From positions 1,672,589,172 to 1,672,653,171 of the forward strand of contig CM062816.1 in the NCBI GenBank assembly GCA_031772625.1: 64,000 bases of DNA, in the 5' to 3' direction. The notes under the pieces were generated by a model. It saw nothing but the letters and a program-made list of their open reading frames with translations, was not told the origin of the DNA and did not search any database. Positions within the stretch are counted from its first letter, which is position 1. Every line of letters starts with the position of its first letter. Positions 31,099 through 43,343 of the stretch are shown piece by piece. Both the position numbers and the translations under genes were made by a program. Source of the stretch: Pinus tabuliformis (Eukaryota > Streptophyta > Pinopsida > Pinales > Pinaceae).

Positions 31099-31608
31099 AT
31101 GAAGTCGCAAGATTCCAAAGAAGAAATGGCTGCCAACCTGCCCAAAATACAAGAATCACATAAGGAAATCCTATTTTCCAAATGGGAGTCCCAGTTAATG
31201 AAAGCTGAGAGAGCAACCTCTAGATGCAGAGCTGCAATGAATGGGTTGATCGAATTAATAAACAACAGTTTACATATGTCCAATTTGATCACCGATTGCT
31301 TTCCTGGCAAACTCCCTAAAGTAAAGTCGTTAGAACAACATTGGAAAAAGGAGCTGGAGCACAGGGAAAAATTGATCGGAGGAATCCAAAGCTTGACATG
31401 GGAAACATTCTGGTTTTTCTTTGTCAAGCCACATAGCCAGCAGATGGCCATGAAATGTCTTTCAGATGCAATGAACTGCATGATCTCCGAACTCTCTGAT
31501 GCCACCTATACAGCTCAGCTACACTCCAGGATGATTCAGCCTCCAGAAATCCAGCCTATGCTCGCAATCTGTCAACTGCAATCACACGAAAAGAAGTCAA
31601 TACAATGA
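31099..31608 (+). CDS. unrecognised 169-codon ORF at the edge of block A
   Basis: Starts MKSQDSKEEMAANLPKIQES and ends in TGA at 31606-31608. The composition is that of an ordinary soluble, mainly helical protein: charged, with several Trp and Cys (KWESQLMKAERATSRCRAAM, LTWETFWFFFVKPH), without low complexity or obvious membrane segments. I do not recognise the family. The ORF begins where collinearity with block B ends, and its first codons reuse the unit sequence atgaagtcgc. It could be a captured exon placed behind a duplicated promoter, or a chance ORF; the minus strand is also open for 163 codons over part of it. Confidence 0.4.
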   Translation: MKSQDSKEEMAANLPKIQESHKEILFSKWESQLMKAERATSRCRAAMNGLIELINNSLHMSNLITDCFPGKLPKVKSLEQHWKKELEHREKLIGGIQSLTWETFWFFFVKPHSQQMAMKCLSDAMNCMISELSDATYTAQLHSRMIQPPEIQPMLAICQLQSHEKKSIQ

Positions 31609-32519
31609 ATTGATTTCAACCACCACAGCACTACTATTTTCATGATAAATCCCATATTTATATGTTTTTAGTTAAACCAATGCATAGCGATTTTTATTCA
31701 AAGTTTGTTGTTATTTCTAGTATTTAAGGCCCTTTCATGTATTTAGAAAGGGTCTGCAATTTGTATTAAAAATTGACTTGGGAGTTGCAATACTGTATTT
31801 CTACTATTTTTTTTTTATCAAAAGTTGGACCAAAGTTTTGCGATTTTTTCAAAGAGGCTTTTATAAGATTTGCACTTTTGCATCTTTTGAAGGTGTTCTA
31901 AAATAGGAATCTTTTGAAGGTGTTCTAAAATAGGAAAACAAATTCTGAATGTTGTTTACATCGGGAGAATCCAAATGCATACGGTACTATTATCTCTGTT
32001 TTTGTTTTATTTCTCTATGTGAATGAACATTTTTCAACATTGTTATTATTGATATATATATGTGTGTGTGTGTGTGTATTTAAGCAATTATTTAACTTGT
32101 CACTTTTGAATGTTTTAGAATTGTTATCTTTTGAATATATATATATATATGTCAGTGAGATATATTATGATCAATGCGATAATGTTTTTATTATTACTTT
32201 GTAACTACTTAAACAAAGTAATTATCATATGAATTCATATTTCTATTTTATGAATAAGTCATCTTTATGGTTATTTGTTTAATAAAGACAATCGAAAATC
32301 GTGTTGTTAAAAGGATATCTGTGTTACATTAGTTATCTTTGTATATTTTTGCATCATAGAATAAAACACTCATCACTATCATTATACATTACAAACCAAT
32401 CATCCATCAACTCATATATCACTGGGAAATTGGTCCCATTACATCCAGTCGGAGTCACCACACCAAACAGAAAAGGAGCTGCTCTAAGGTCTGGACCGAG
32501 TGGTTTTCCCCGATGTTGA
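31609..32519. other. AT-rich interval, simple repeats, no gene
   Basis: A (TG)n run lies at about 32059-32080 and an (AT)n run at about 32137-32152. The 25-bp phrase cttttgaaggtgttctaaaatagga is directly repeated near 31880-31935. 32354-32519 is open on the minus strand as an extension of the copia RT ORF but no longer resembles RT. Confidence 0.55.
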
Positions 32520-33335
32520 TGCAGCGATTTTTGAGGCATCAACACCTCCTTCCTCCAGTTACCTGCTAGAGGAGTCTCCATGGGTTTGCGACTCTTCATG
32601 TGGAATCTCCTGAGTATCTCATTGGCATACTTTCCTTGAGACACAAACAACTCCCCATCTCTCTGCCATACCTCCATGCCAAGAAAGTAATGCATGAGCC
32701 CCATGTTCTTCATCTCAAACTCTCTTGCAAGGTCCTCCTTGTAATATTTGATCATCTGATCATCACCTATCAGTATGAGATCATCAACATAAAGTACAAT
32801 GATCAAGAACTTACCTTCCACCACTATGTGGAATAGGTTCGCATCCGCTTTACTCTTTGTGAAGCCCAACCCGTTGAAGTAGCTATATATCCTAGTGTAC
32901 CAAGCACGAGGTGCTTACTTGAGCCCATACAACACTCTCTTGAGCCGACACACGTGCGAATCATTGTCAAAGGTTTCAAAACCTTCAGGTTGCTCTATGT
33001 ACACCTCTTCCTCAATCATGCCATTAAGGAAGGTTGTCTTCACATCCATCTGATGTATCTTCCAACCCATATGTGTTGATATTGCCAATATAGATTTTAT
33101 TGACGAGCACCTTGCAACAACAACAAAGGTATCACCATAGTCAATCCCCTCTACCTGTGAAAAGCCACTGGCCACAAATCTATCATTATGCTTCTCCACA
33201 CTACCATCTGTAGCTTTCTTTACCTTGTAAAGCCAACGAGAGCTCATCACTGACTTGTCCTTTGGTCTCGGGACCACATCCCAAACATTGTTACGAATTA
33301 TGGAGTCATACTTCTCTACCATGGAATTAACCCAA
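32520..33335 (-). pseudogene. copia reverse transcriptase fragment
   Basis: From 33322 downward: SRWLYKVKKATDGSVEKHND, then IHQMDVKTTFLNGMIEEEVY, a stop after RVLYGLK near 32915, then KSKADANLFHIVVEGKFLII and the catalytic VLYVDDLILIGDD (near 32780). The region ends at ETPLAGNWRKE near 32545, after which the frame loses similarity, so the rest of RT and RNase H is gone. Confidence 0.83.
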
Positions 33336-34590
33336 GCTGGCTACTGCACTAATTCATTAAAGGAAGATGGCTCTGTCACAACACATTCACCCATAAGAGC
33401 CATGTATCCAATGTACCTCTCAGGTGACCTCCTTTGCCTATGTTGAGAAGTGGGTGCTTCCACATTCTCTTGTGCATCATCCAACAATCTGTCAGCCTCT
33501 CTAGTGCGCTTTCTTCCCTCTATGGAAGACTCTGTTTGAGTGGATGTCTCCACTCTCGGATCCTCTGCATGTGGTTGCTCCACATCAATCTGACGCTTCT
33601 CAACCTTAGTAGCTAAAAGATCATCATCTACATGTAGCTCAAGCTCTCTCTCAAGGGAAACTCACATGGACTTCTCCTCATCGAATATGACATCCCTGCG
33701 AACTATTGTCATCTTGCTGGTCGGCAAGTACACCCGATAGTTGTGAGGTGTATTAGTGAACTCCACAAATATCCCCAACTTTATAGTCTTCTCAAGCTTC
33801 TTCCGTGCATCTTTGGTCAAATGGAAATATACCGATGACCCAAAAATCCTGAAGTGACCAATATCTGGCCTCTTACTGAAATAAGCCTCCTCTGGTGTGC
33901 TCATCTCAAGTATCTAATGTGGGCTATGGTTCTGAACATAAACCTTTGTGTTGCATGCCTCAACCCATAAGTATAGTGGTAGGCCTTGATCATGCAACAT
34001 TGCCCTCGCTGCCCCTACTATGCTTATGTTCTTCCTCTCGGCCGCCCCATTCTGCTAAGGGTTATGGGGTGTCGTCAACTCCTGTTTAATCCCTTCCGCT
34101 GCATAGAAGTTATTAAACTCGTTTGAGACATACTCACCACCATTATCACTCCATAGAGATTTAACCTTCTTACACGACTCTTTCTCCACCAATTCTTTGA
34201 ACTCACAAAACTTTGTGAGGGCTTGATCCTTTTTCTGCATGAAAAATATCTATCATTTACGAGAATAGTCATAAAAAAATATAACATAATACCTGTGTTT
34301 GGTCTTGGATGTTGTCGAGAATGGTCCACACACATCTAAATGGACTCTCTCTAAAATAGCCTTTGCTCGACTGTCTCTATTATGAAATGAAGACTTGGTG
34401 TATTTTCCCAAAGTACACCCCTTGCATGCATCAAATTGCTCAAGCGTACCTTTGGGAAGACCGGTAGAGATCTATTGCAATATGTTCAAAGCTCCATGAT
34501 GCAAGTGGCCCAATCGCCTATGCCACAACTCGCCAACGTCTCATCGCTGCACCCTTTCTGCTTTTGTGCTGAAAGAAACACACTCCTTTA
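33336..34590 (-). pseudogene. copia integrase and connector
   Basis: GAG-pre-integrase and zinc-binding remnants (LWHRRLGHLHH near 34510) are followed by the catalytic core (LDVCGPF near 34340, SLWSDNGGEYVSNEF near 34150, NGAAERKN near 34045). The C-terminal region contains HFRIFGSSVYFHL and FDEEKSM (33662-33904). An acidic connector (33341-33583) leads to RT. At least four stops interrupt it. The D, D and E residues of the catalytic triad are still readable. Confidence 0.8.
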
Positions 34591-34591
34591 C

Positions 34592-35005
34592 CTACAACTT
34601 ATAGATATTCTTCACTTGAATCCCTATCTTCTTTACCTTACCCATGGTTGTGTGTCGAAGGAACACCTTTCCTTTCAAGAAGATCACATGAAATCCTCTA
34701 TCCTCAAGCATGGAAACAAATACCAAGTTCTTCTTCAGCTCAGGCACATACATAACATTCTTCAAGGTGAGTGGAGCCCCATGCTCCCTCTGAAAAGTAA
34801 TCGTGCCCAATCCAGTAACACTATACTTCCCATCGTCACCCATCTCGATATGCATCTGGAGATCTTTCTCCTCCAGGTCATTGAATAAATCTTTGTTGCC
34901 AGTCATGTGGAATGAAGCTCCAATGTCTAAGTACCATAAACTTCCCATCATTGATGACACCATGCATGCAATGAGGGAAAATTCCAATTCTAATTGAGAG
35001 GCCAA
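34592..35005 (-). pseudogene. copia protease region
   Basis: 138-codon frame with WYLDIGASFHMTGNKDLF, where the active site D-S-G of copia proteases reads D-I-G, a likely inactivating change. It continues through LKNVMYVPELKKNLVFVSML to KNIYKL and a stop. Confidence 0.8.
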
Positions 35006-35026
35006 AGCCTCACCCGCCGCTCCTCC

Positions 35027-35831
35027 TTAGGACTTCTTCTTGGACTTCTTGAGTGGACAATTTGTAGCAAAATGGCCCAGCTCATGACAATGAAAGCACT
35101 TAAATTTAATCATGTCTTTCTTCTTACCTCCATGATAAGAATCCGATTTGGAATGGGAAGCTTTCCCTTTCCCCTTCTTCACATTAATCGCTAAGGCATT
35201 TTTCTCTTCATCATCATTCTTTGATGAAGAGCCATCCCTGGTGTTCCTCCTAATCTCCTCCTGCATAAAATCCGACCACAGTCATTCCAAATCTGACATC
35301 TTCTCCCGACCATTAACAGAGTCTTAATAACTATGCCAACTCTTTGGGAGTCCTAGAAGAGCAAGATTCACCATATCATCCTCGACAATTGTGATTCCAA
35401 CACTTCCAAGTTCATCACGACATTCAGTGAACTTGGTCAAGTATTTTGGAATAGTCTTGCCTTTCTCCATTTTGATTTTTCGAAGTTTGTCCTTCACTGT
35501 CAATTTCCTTTGGTCACTATTGTTCTGATACAAGTCCGTTAATGTTTTCCACATAGCATACGAAGTTTCCTTGCCATGGAGACTCGAGACAATGTGGTCT
35601 CGAACTCCCTTAAGGATTATCCGCCTCGCCTTTTCCACACACTTCTTCCATTCGGCCAAATTATGTGCATTTGATGTTGCTGGCTTATGAATTTCTTGAC
35701 CAATGAATTCCTTCAAGCCATTATCCTCTCACACAGCCTCCATTATGTCCCTCCAAGCTATAAAATTCGAGGTGACTTCCAAGGCATACTCGAGTCGCAA
35801 ACCATAGAACGCCATTTGTATTGCAAATTCA
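35027..35831 (-). pseudogene. copia Gag
   Basis: Starts MAFYGLRLEYALE near 35815, with an in-frame stop after RDIMEAV. Then come the UBN2/gag-type helices (EWKKCVEKARRIILKGVRDH, MWKTLTDLYQ, LLGLPKSWHSY), a stop at 35324-35326, and the C-terminal part with a CX2CX4HX4C knuckle (CFHCHELGHFATNC, near 35055-35100). The Gag family is that of common plant copia elements. Confidence 0.83.
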
Positions 35832-35891
35832 AATTTCACTTGTAACCCAAAACTCAAAACTTTGAAATCTCCTCTAGTATATTGTTCTCAG

Positions 35892-36671
35892 AATCGACAA
35901 GAGAAAGATAATCAAAGACACATAACACAATATTTATCTAGGGAAAGCCACAACTCAAAACCCAGTTATCTGTATTGCATATATCAGAAATCCAAGATGA
36001 TAATACAATGCTTGTTCTCACAAGAACAATCCCAACACTCAATATAATCAATCTCCCAGCTCACAAGCAAGCTCAAGCCAAACCTTAGCCTCTTCTGTTG
36101 CTCTCCAAGCCCCTATTTCCTTGCGCAATTCCTATGGCTAAATAGCCCATATTAATGGGAATCCAGTGCATCCAAAACTGCACAATCCAAACTAGGTCCA
36201 GTTCCTGATTACATGCATGATCTATACAACTCAGTAAATCATACAACTGATAGTACACTATCCCTGCACTCTAGTCTCAACTAGGTCTTTCTCATAATCG
36301 ACATGCATGAGTTTTTGATGAGGGAATCTTTAGTTAACTGGAGTAGCACTAGTGAATGCATTAGTGCACCAACTGGCTGTTAACTCTCTATTAGTTCTGC
36401 AAATAGTTTGGAACTAATTTAACTGAACTTAACTTGGTAAACTGAGTTATCTAATTACAACTCATAATTAAACTCATACTAGACCCCTAAAACTTAGGGA
36501 GAACATATGCATGACTTCAGAAAGACTTCGAACTCGAAATTCCTAAGCTAAATAAGTTAATTAAACTTAATTAACTATTTACAAGTTGTTATGAGAATAG
36601 AATTCAATTTTAATTCTCAGTTTAAATCAAGGACAAATTAAACTAGAATTTGTTGTTGCCATTTCTCAACA
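35892..36671 (-). repeat. copia 5' LTR with inner end deleted
   Basis: Matches 6812-7510. The junction gttctca|gaatcgac replaces about 118 bp that in the other copy hold the PBS and LTR end. It carries about 80 bp (near 35940-36020) that the other copy lacks. Confidence 0.82.
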
Positions 36672-39605
36672 CTTCCAAATGATCGATAAATTTGTTTTGG
36701 GTCAATTAGTCATTATAATCTAGTCTTTTAGAGAGTTGGGGGCAATGTATGTGTGAGTTACCACTAACACCCATAGGTTTTTTGAGGAAATCAACCTCCA
36801 ACCATGTTTGGTAGCCATGGCTTTATAAAATAGATGAATTTTTTTGAAGCCCCCAACCCCCTAACACTTTTGGAAAGGCAATTCTATCCCACTTGCCCCA
36901 TGGAAGCGGTCCTAAATCCTGCTAACCTGCCCAGAGAAAATTAAATCAAATTCTTCTAATTTTTTCCAACACACCTTTTGGAATCGAAGCTAGAAAGACC
37001 CAAAATACATAAATGGCTTCTAGCACAAATTTAATTAGAACAATACATCCTACCCTGGAGAGCCATAAAAAACACCAGATGGTTATACATTTTTCCACCT
37101 TAGATATGAGGCAGAGCTAATCTGATTTGTTGTAGCAATTTGGTTATAGATGAAATCCGAGTTATTTCATCCCTTCCTTTAATGGTTTAGAAGCATATGG
37201 GATAAGTTGTAAAAGATGTTGGGCTTCTGGTCCAGATAGATTGTGACATGATATGGAAGATTTATGAGATTTTATCATCATCCTAGTGGATTTCCCATAG
37301 AGGGACAAAATCAAAGCAAGATATTTGATCTCCCTTAACCTCCTATTGCAAAAAAATAGAGCATATGGGAAAAGTTATAGAATATGTTGAGATTCTTCTA
37401 AAGATAGATTGTGACATGATATGGAAGATTTTTGACAAATTATAATCATCCTAGTGGCTTTCCCATAGAGGGGCAAATTCGAAGCAAGATATTTTATCTC
37501 CCTTAACCTCTTGTTGCAAAAAACCAGTATGTCATCCACAAAGAAAAAGTGAGTGACAACGATAGTCCCAGTGATGAGTGTTCCTTAAAATTCCCCTTTA
37601 CAATTTGCCTCAGAAAGAAGATGACTCAATCCTTTAGCAACCAATAAGAACATTAAGGGGGAGACTGGGGAACCTTGCCTAAGAGCCCTTTAAGCATGGA
37701 AATAGGGGGAGGTTGAGTTGTTAATAAGGACAATGAAAGATACAATATATATGCAACTCATGATCCGATTGATGAAATTGATGTTGAAACCTGCATGGGT
37801 GAGAAGCAGCCTCAAGTATATCTAGATAACACAATAAAAGGCTTTTGATCGGTCAATTTTAATGACTTCCCCCTTCATATTTCAAGTCTTTATACTATGC
37901 AAGCCCTCATGTGCCACTCCAATTACCTCATGGAGTTGCATTCCCTCTAGGAAGGCAAATTGTTCCACATAAATATACATAGAGAGAATAGGCTTGAGCC
38001 TAGAGGCTATGATTTTTGCCATAATCTTGTAAATTGTATTACATAGGGAGATGGGTCGGAAGTTAGAAAAGGAACGAGGGTCGTCTGTTTTGGGAACGAG
38101 GGCGAAGAAGGTAGAGTTTAAAGCTAGATGCATTTTTTCTTCGTTTCTAGATTCTTCAACCACAACCAAAAGATCAGGGCCTAAAATGTCATAAAAATCT
38201 AAAAATAATTCAATGGTCCAGCCATCAAGCCTAGGGCTTTTGTCCCTCTAAAAAATGTGCATTGCAAATTTGAGCCCCTCTTCATAAATCTTCCATGATA
38301 GACATTCTTTCCTCTTCCTCAATCATTCTTGCATTACTCAGATTACTTCTACAATTGATGCTTCTAGTGGGGCATTATAAAGGTTTGTAAAGTGGTTTTT
38401 ACCCATTCTGGCAAGGCCTTCAAAGGAAGATGCCTCCTTGTCATTGGTATCTTGAAGGCTCCATATGGTGTTGGCCATTTCCTGCCTTTTGCATAGGTCC
38501 GGAAAAAAATTGTGTTTTCATTCTTGCTTTTTAACCAAATGGTCTTGCTTTTCAAATGCCATTCTTCATCCCGAGTAGAGAGAATATCAATTTTCCTTTT
38601 TTTCTAGGTTGATAAGGATCTCTTTGGAGCCCTATGAGCTAAATCCCTCATCATTTGAGTTGGAAAGTTATAAACTTGATTCTTAATAATCTCTAGCTCC
38701 GACACTTCAACCTCTTTCTTATTTTTTGCCCATTCCTTCATCTTTTGTTTAATAAGTTTGAGGTTTGCAACAAAATGTGCAGCCTTAAAGGCTTTAGAAT
38801 GGGGGTCAAAGGAATTCAAGTGGGATTTGACAAGGGATAAAAAGTCCTCATATTATAGCCATGAAGAATTCATTTTGAAGGGGCTTGCAGGGTTCTTACA
38901 ATGACCCATAATTTCCAAGAAGATAAGAGAGTGATCTGAAATTCCCTTTGAGTCAGTCCATTGTTTTATCAAGGGGAGGGATTCTACTAAAGATTCAAAT
39001 AGAAGGAAGAATTCAATTCTCTTGGCTATTCTTTCATCTCTAGTTCTGCGATTCTGATAGGTAGGGGTGGGCCTTATTAGTTTCACATCCACCATCTTGC
39101 TTTAGATCAGTCTGCTTCTGAAGAAAACAGTGAGGGGGGTTGATTTAGCCTAGGACCCCATGATTCTAAGGGGCTCAAGGAAAAGTTCAAATCACCCCCA
39201 ATAATTACTGAGTTGGAACCAACTATAGATTTATTGAGAAGATTGTCCCAAAACTCTTTGCGATTTTGGGAGGGTCCATAGATTTTGATCAAAACAAGAG
39301 ACAGATCTAGGTTTACCGAGAAAACCTCAGATCCCAAACAAGACTCCATATTAGAGAGATTTTTCAACTTGATCTACCTAGATTTCCATCACAAAGCAAG
39401 CCCCCTTTGAATGCCCACTAACATCCAACACCTTGAAGCTCCGTCCTACCAGAAGCGATTCGAGACATTTCACAATGCAAATCCTACAACCTAGAATCTC
39501 CCAAAGGAATATGAGATTAGGTTCATCTACTTCAACGAGTCTCTTGAGTGCATGCTTTTTTGGGGAGCATGTCAAACCCCGACAATTGAAAGACAACATC
39601 TTCAT
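36672..39605 (-). pseudogene. LINE (L1-type) ORF2: endonuclease and reverse transcriptase
   Basis: An APE-type endonuclease starts MKMLSFNCRGL (39605), with LIFLWEILG (catalytic Glu), IIGGDLNFSLSPLES near 39195 and GISDHSLIFLEI near 38930. RT follows, with FFALVPKTDDPRSFSNFRPI and NTIYKIMAKIIASRLKPIL (38010-38110) and the catalytic THFFFVDDILVF near 37530-37560. The C-terminal segment runs to 36672, where the copia is inserted. At least six frameshifts or stops break it. ORF2 would nick the target and reverse-transcribe the LINE RNA. Confidence 0.85.
37193..37527. repeat. 168-bp tandem duplication in LINE ORF2
   Basis: Copies start gcatatggga at 37193 and 37361 and each ends ttgcaaaaaa. It lies just downstream of the RT catalytic motif and would disrupt the protein. 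Confidence 0.85.
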
Positions 39606-40318
39606 GGTTAGGTCCCAACATAGGTTGGGTTTGCTTTAAGGGCCCCTTTAATAGAAAATTATTTTCCAAAGGTTAAATCGGCTCAGGATTTCTTTTTTCA
39701 TTGGCTAAAAGGGACTTTCAACCCTAGCCTCTGCCTTTGATAGTAAGGGGGAAAGCATACCTAAGCCCCATGTGGAGCTCTTCTTTTGGGAGACCACTTA
39801 CCTAGGGAAAAAGTTGTACAAGATGTACTAATAATCCAAGACAACCGAGGAATAAATCAGAAGGGGATCATCTAAAGCGAAAAGAGCGAAGAGGGAAGAG
39901 CGTGTAGCTGAGAGCCTGAGACTAGGTAAGAGGGGGTGTGCGAGGAGGAGTTGAGAGGAGGGAAGCATCGAAAGACGAAGGGGCCGAAGATGCATTAGGA
40001 GGCAGAGGGGTATGGATAGAGTTACCACCATGAGGATCAAAAAGAGAGGGGTCCACGATGGTACATGGAGAGAACTACAAGGTAAGGAGAGGGGCACTAG
40101 CGACTGAAATACGTAGAGAGAGGGAAGTGTTTAAATTTACAACGTCTACAAAAACAATGTGCTGAGAAGAAAGAGATATGGTAAAGAAAGGGAAGGGAAG
40201 AAAAGTGAAGAGGTACCTTCAGAGTGAGGGAGCTCACAAGAATGATCCAAAGCTTTCGGTCTCGCACCTACTTCCTCCCTCAATGTTTTAGACCTGCAAC
40301 AAATTGGCCTTGCTTTGC
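39606..40318 (-). pseudogene. LINE ORF1 C-terminal tail and ORF1-ORF2 spacer
   Basis: Upstream of ORF2 on the minus strand. A Ser/Pro-rich frame (TIVDPSLFDPHGG, then PPNASSAPSSFDASLLSTPP near 39930-40060) fits the disordered end of plant L1 ORF1. It adjoins the gypsy insertion: removing 40324-45942 joins it to the ORF1 part at 45943. Confidence 0.48.
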
Positions 40319-40323
40319 TTGAA

Positions 40324-41869
40324 TAATCCAAGTGGCTTTAGAAATGCTCAGAAGTCAAAGAGAGTTTTGAAAAGGCTCAAAAATTAAAATTATTGGATTG
40401 TAATTAAACTAGGGTCAGATCGAATATGTCGTCACAAGCTTTCCAACGACGCAAACGACACCTCAATCCGACATTATATGTGATGAAGCTGCTGAATTCG
40501 GCGAAAATTAACAGGCCAACAATTTGGAGCTTCACGGTGATGGTTTTTCGCTGTTGGAACTGACAAAATTGTCGCCTACTTAATTTTCCAATGACCCCAA
40601 AATTTCGGCCAACAAACTTTGTCCATATTATTTAAAAAAAAATAAAAAAAAAATTTAAAAAAAAGGGGGCGGACGAGGTCCGGTGAACCCACCCACCCCC
40701 CAATGGTCGCATTATATATATATATATATATATTTAATGGTCATTGTTTACAACAGTCACCCAAATATATAGCCATTTGAAATAAAACATGGGGCTGACA
40801 GGATTTGAACCCGCTTGGTCCGATGGGCCGGCCAGCGGCCGACGATCCCATTTCCAACAACCACCATATTTAACAAACATCGCACCATTTTAAATAAAAT
40901 TAAGTGCCATTCAATCCTGGGGAGGTCCGCGAGTTTGACCCCAGGACCTCCACCGTCCAAGTTTAGACCACCACCAACGACCCAAAATGGGCCCGACTTT
41001 GTAATTTCCTCCCATAATTGTATATAAACCCAGAACTTGTCATTCGTCCGATAGCAGAGGAGTGTGCATAGATTCCGAGGCAGTGGAACCATACTTTGCA
41101 CAAATTTCGAGGATTATATTCTTTGATGCAGAGAAGGAATCTTGGAGATTCCCTGGAGGGCAAAATTTCACAGTGTCAGATTCATGCCAAGTTTATACAC
41201 AAATGAACCAAAATTTTGCTAGGCGTTTGATGGCACGATCAGTTTTCTGATCTAAGTAGCGAAATTTCAGCGAGCTTATAGAACAAAATCTTTATGGAAT
41301 CTTTGAGATTCCTTAGGGGCCCAAAATTGACAGTTTCCGAACCAGCCCAACTTTATACTCATTCTTCTAAGTTTTTCACAAGGAACATGATGGTGTGATC
41401 AGATTCTTCATCTGAGAAGCCTAATTCTAGTCAACTTGTGAGAAAGAATCTTTGGGGAATATTTGAGATTCCCGAGGGTCCAAATTTTTACCGAAGCATA
41501 AAGGGATCGCATTTATAGTCATTTTTCACGATTTTTCACCACGAACTCAATGGTTCAACCCATTTCTTCAGTAGAGGTGTGCATTTTCAGTCCATCCCCA
41601 AAAGTTGAGGTATAAGGTGTCTTTTGTATGTGTCTTTTGTATGTGCATGTAATTTGACTTTGCCAAAGATTAATGAAAGAGGCTTCCCCACATTGAGTAG
41701 AGCCCGGAGACATAACCCGCACTGGGTGAACTCCGTTATCAATATGTTGTGTCTTTGCTTCTCATGGTTATTGTTTATTTTTGCTTATTTTATGTATATG
41801 CATCTTATGGTTACATGCTTTTTTAAATGCAAATTTGTATGCATCTTTGAAGTGAAAAGATTTGGATCA
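40324..41869 (+). repeat. 5' LTR, copy B
   Basis: 1546 bp, starts TAATCC (from TGATCC) and ends GGATCA. It has an (AT)n run at about 40711-40732 and the antisense B-box GGTTCAAATCC at 40801-40811. Confidence 0.9.
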
Positions 41870-41873
41870 AGTT

Positions 41874-41885
41874 TGATATCAAAGC
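41874..41885 (+). other. primer binding site, degenerate initiator-Met type
   Basis: TGATATCAAAGC, 4 nt after the LTR end, three changes from TGGTATCAGAGC. Confidence 0.6.
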
Positions 41886-42002
41886 GGGTTTTCTGTTGAT
41901 GTGAATTGCAAGTGTATGATAACTAGAGCAAAGCTCCAAAGAGGTGAAGGAAAACTTAAGTCCTTTGATCCAGAAGTGGGGCATGCAACATGAAGAGGGA
42001 AA

Positions 42003-42974
42003 ATGGCAGATGAAGATGCTCGGTTGGAGGAAGAGCGAAATTATCGCAAGGCCTTCTATGCCATGGTAGAAAAAGTGGACAAATTGTTTGCAGAGTATGA
42101 GAAGACAATGGCGAAACTAGAGAAGAGAGAAGGTCGAGATGATCATGCCTCTGTGAATCATGAAGGAGGAGGAGAAGAGCCTCCTGAACCTCCCTCTCCA
42201 TCTTCTAGTGAAAGTTCTTTTTCTTCCTCTTCTCATCATTCTAGAGGTAGAAAAACTCATAGAATTCCCTTTTTCAAGTCGGATGTCAAGTTTTATTTTC
42301 CTGTGTTTAGGGGAGAATCTAATGCACAAAAGCTAGATAATTGGATCATACATGTTGAAGTACATTTCCACATACAACGAATTAAAGAAGATGAAGCCAA
42401 GATCTAGCTAACATCCCTTCAATTGAGTGACACTGCTCTCATTTGGTGGGAAGGAAAACTGCAAAAAGGTGGTAAGAGTAGTCGTAAACTTATTTCATCT
42501 TGGTCTAAGTTCGTTTCTTCTTTAAGAGGGCAGTTTTACCCAATGGGTTACAGAGAGAAGGCCATGATGGAATGACAACATTTGAAACAAAGTAAAGGTC
42601 AAAATGTTCAAAATTTTATAGAGGAGTTTAGGAAACAAGTATTAGCATTGAATGTTCCATTAGACTCTCTTGAAACATTGAAGAAATACATTGTCTCATT
42701 GCATGGTTATTTGCGTCATTCACTTTTATTAATTGAACTTAAAACTCTTGATGAAGTTAGTGTGAAGGTTGTACATCTTGAAAGCAGGGGGAAGCATGAG
42801 AAAGATGACTGCCCAAAGAGGGAAACAACAACTAAGAGAAAAGAAGCAAAGCCCTCTTGTACTCATTGTGAGAAAGAAGGGCATGATGAGGAGCATTGCT
42901 GGAAATTGCATCCAGAATTGAGGCCAAAGAGGAATGACAGAAAAGAGAAGCAGAAGATAGTTGCAACTATGTAA
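42003..42974 (+). pseudogene. Gag of the pol-less element, copy B
   Basis: In frame from MADEDARLEEERNYRKAFYA through VEKVDKLFAEYEKTMAKLEK and an acidic/Ser segment to the gag domain. Stops TAG at 42405-42407 and TGA at 42573-42575 are the same as in copy A. The knuckle CTHCEKEGHDEEHC is intact. The end is TAA at 42972-42974, one codon before the stop used in copy A, so the two copies took independent C-to-T hits in adjacent Gln codons. Unlike A, the N-terminal frame is not shifted. Confidence 0.85.
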
Positions 42975-43343
42975 CAAGACCAAGAATCTGAATTAGAGGA
43001 TGATGAAAAGTTCACACTTGCATGATTTGCAGGTGTTGGACCAATTGACCTGGGATAAGACTCGAGTGATGAGATAAATATTGCAGCTCTTGGGATTGCA
43101 GAAGATGGACCTATCAACTTGGGTTCTGATTCATGTGATGAGGCAAATATTTCAGCAGATGTTGTGCCAAAAATGAGGAGGGCACCAAATACCGCATGGC
43201 TCCAAGAACTCGAAGACATCAACCAAATCATTCAAGCAGAGAATGTTGAAATAAGAAATCTCCTACAAGAAGCAAAGGAGGATAAACAAAGGTTGCAACA
43301 TTATCTAAGCCAAGGAGGAGGCCTTGGAAAAGTTGCAACATAA
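42975..43343 (+). pseudogene. Gag coiled-coil segment, copy B
   Basis: Same frame as gag. It carries the TGA shared with copy A near 43022 and a private TAA near 43055, then the heptad-rich stretch WLQELEDINQIIQAENVEI. Ends TAA at 43341-43343. Confidence 0.65.

Larger units (their letters stand above)
32520..36671 (-). mobile_element. decayed Ty1/copia retrotransposon in the LINE
   Basis: The minus strand order is LTR part (36671-35892), gag, protease, integrase, RT: the copia order. The RNase H region and 3' LTR are missing at the low-coordinate end. The PBS and LTR inner end are deleted relative to the related copy at 6691-6811. The element sits in LINE ORF2, with cttcc next to the LTR at 36672. 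Numerous stops make it inactive. Confidence 0.88.

Noticed and set aside
31014..31505. 163-codon minus-strand ORF opposite the unknown ORF
   Set aside because: It crosses the block boundary into repeated unit sequence and shows no motif; the plus strand is the better candidate.
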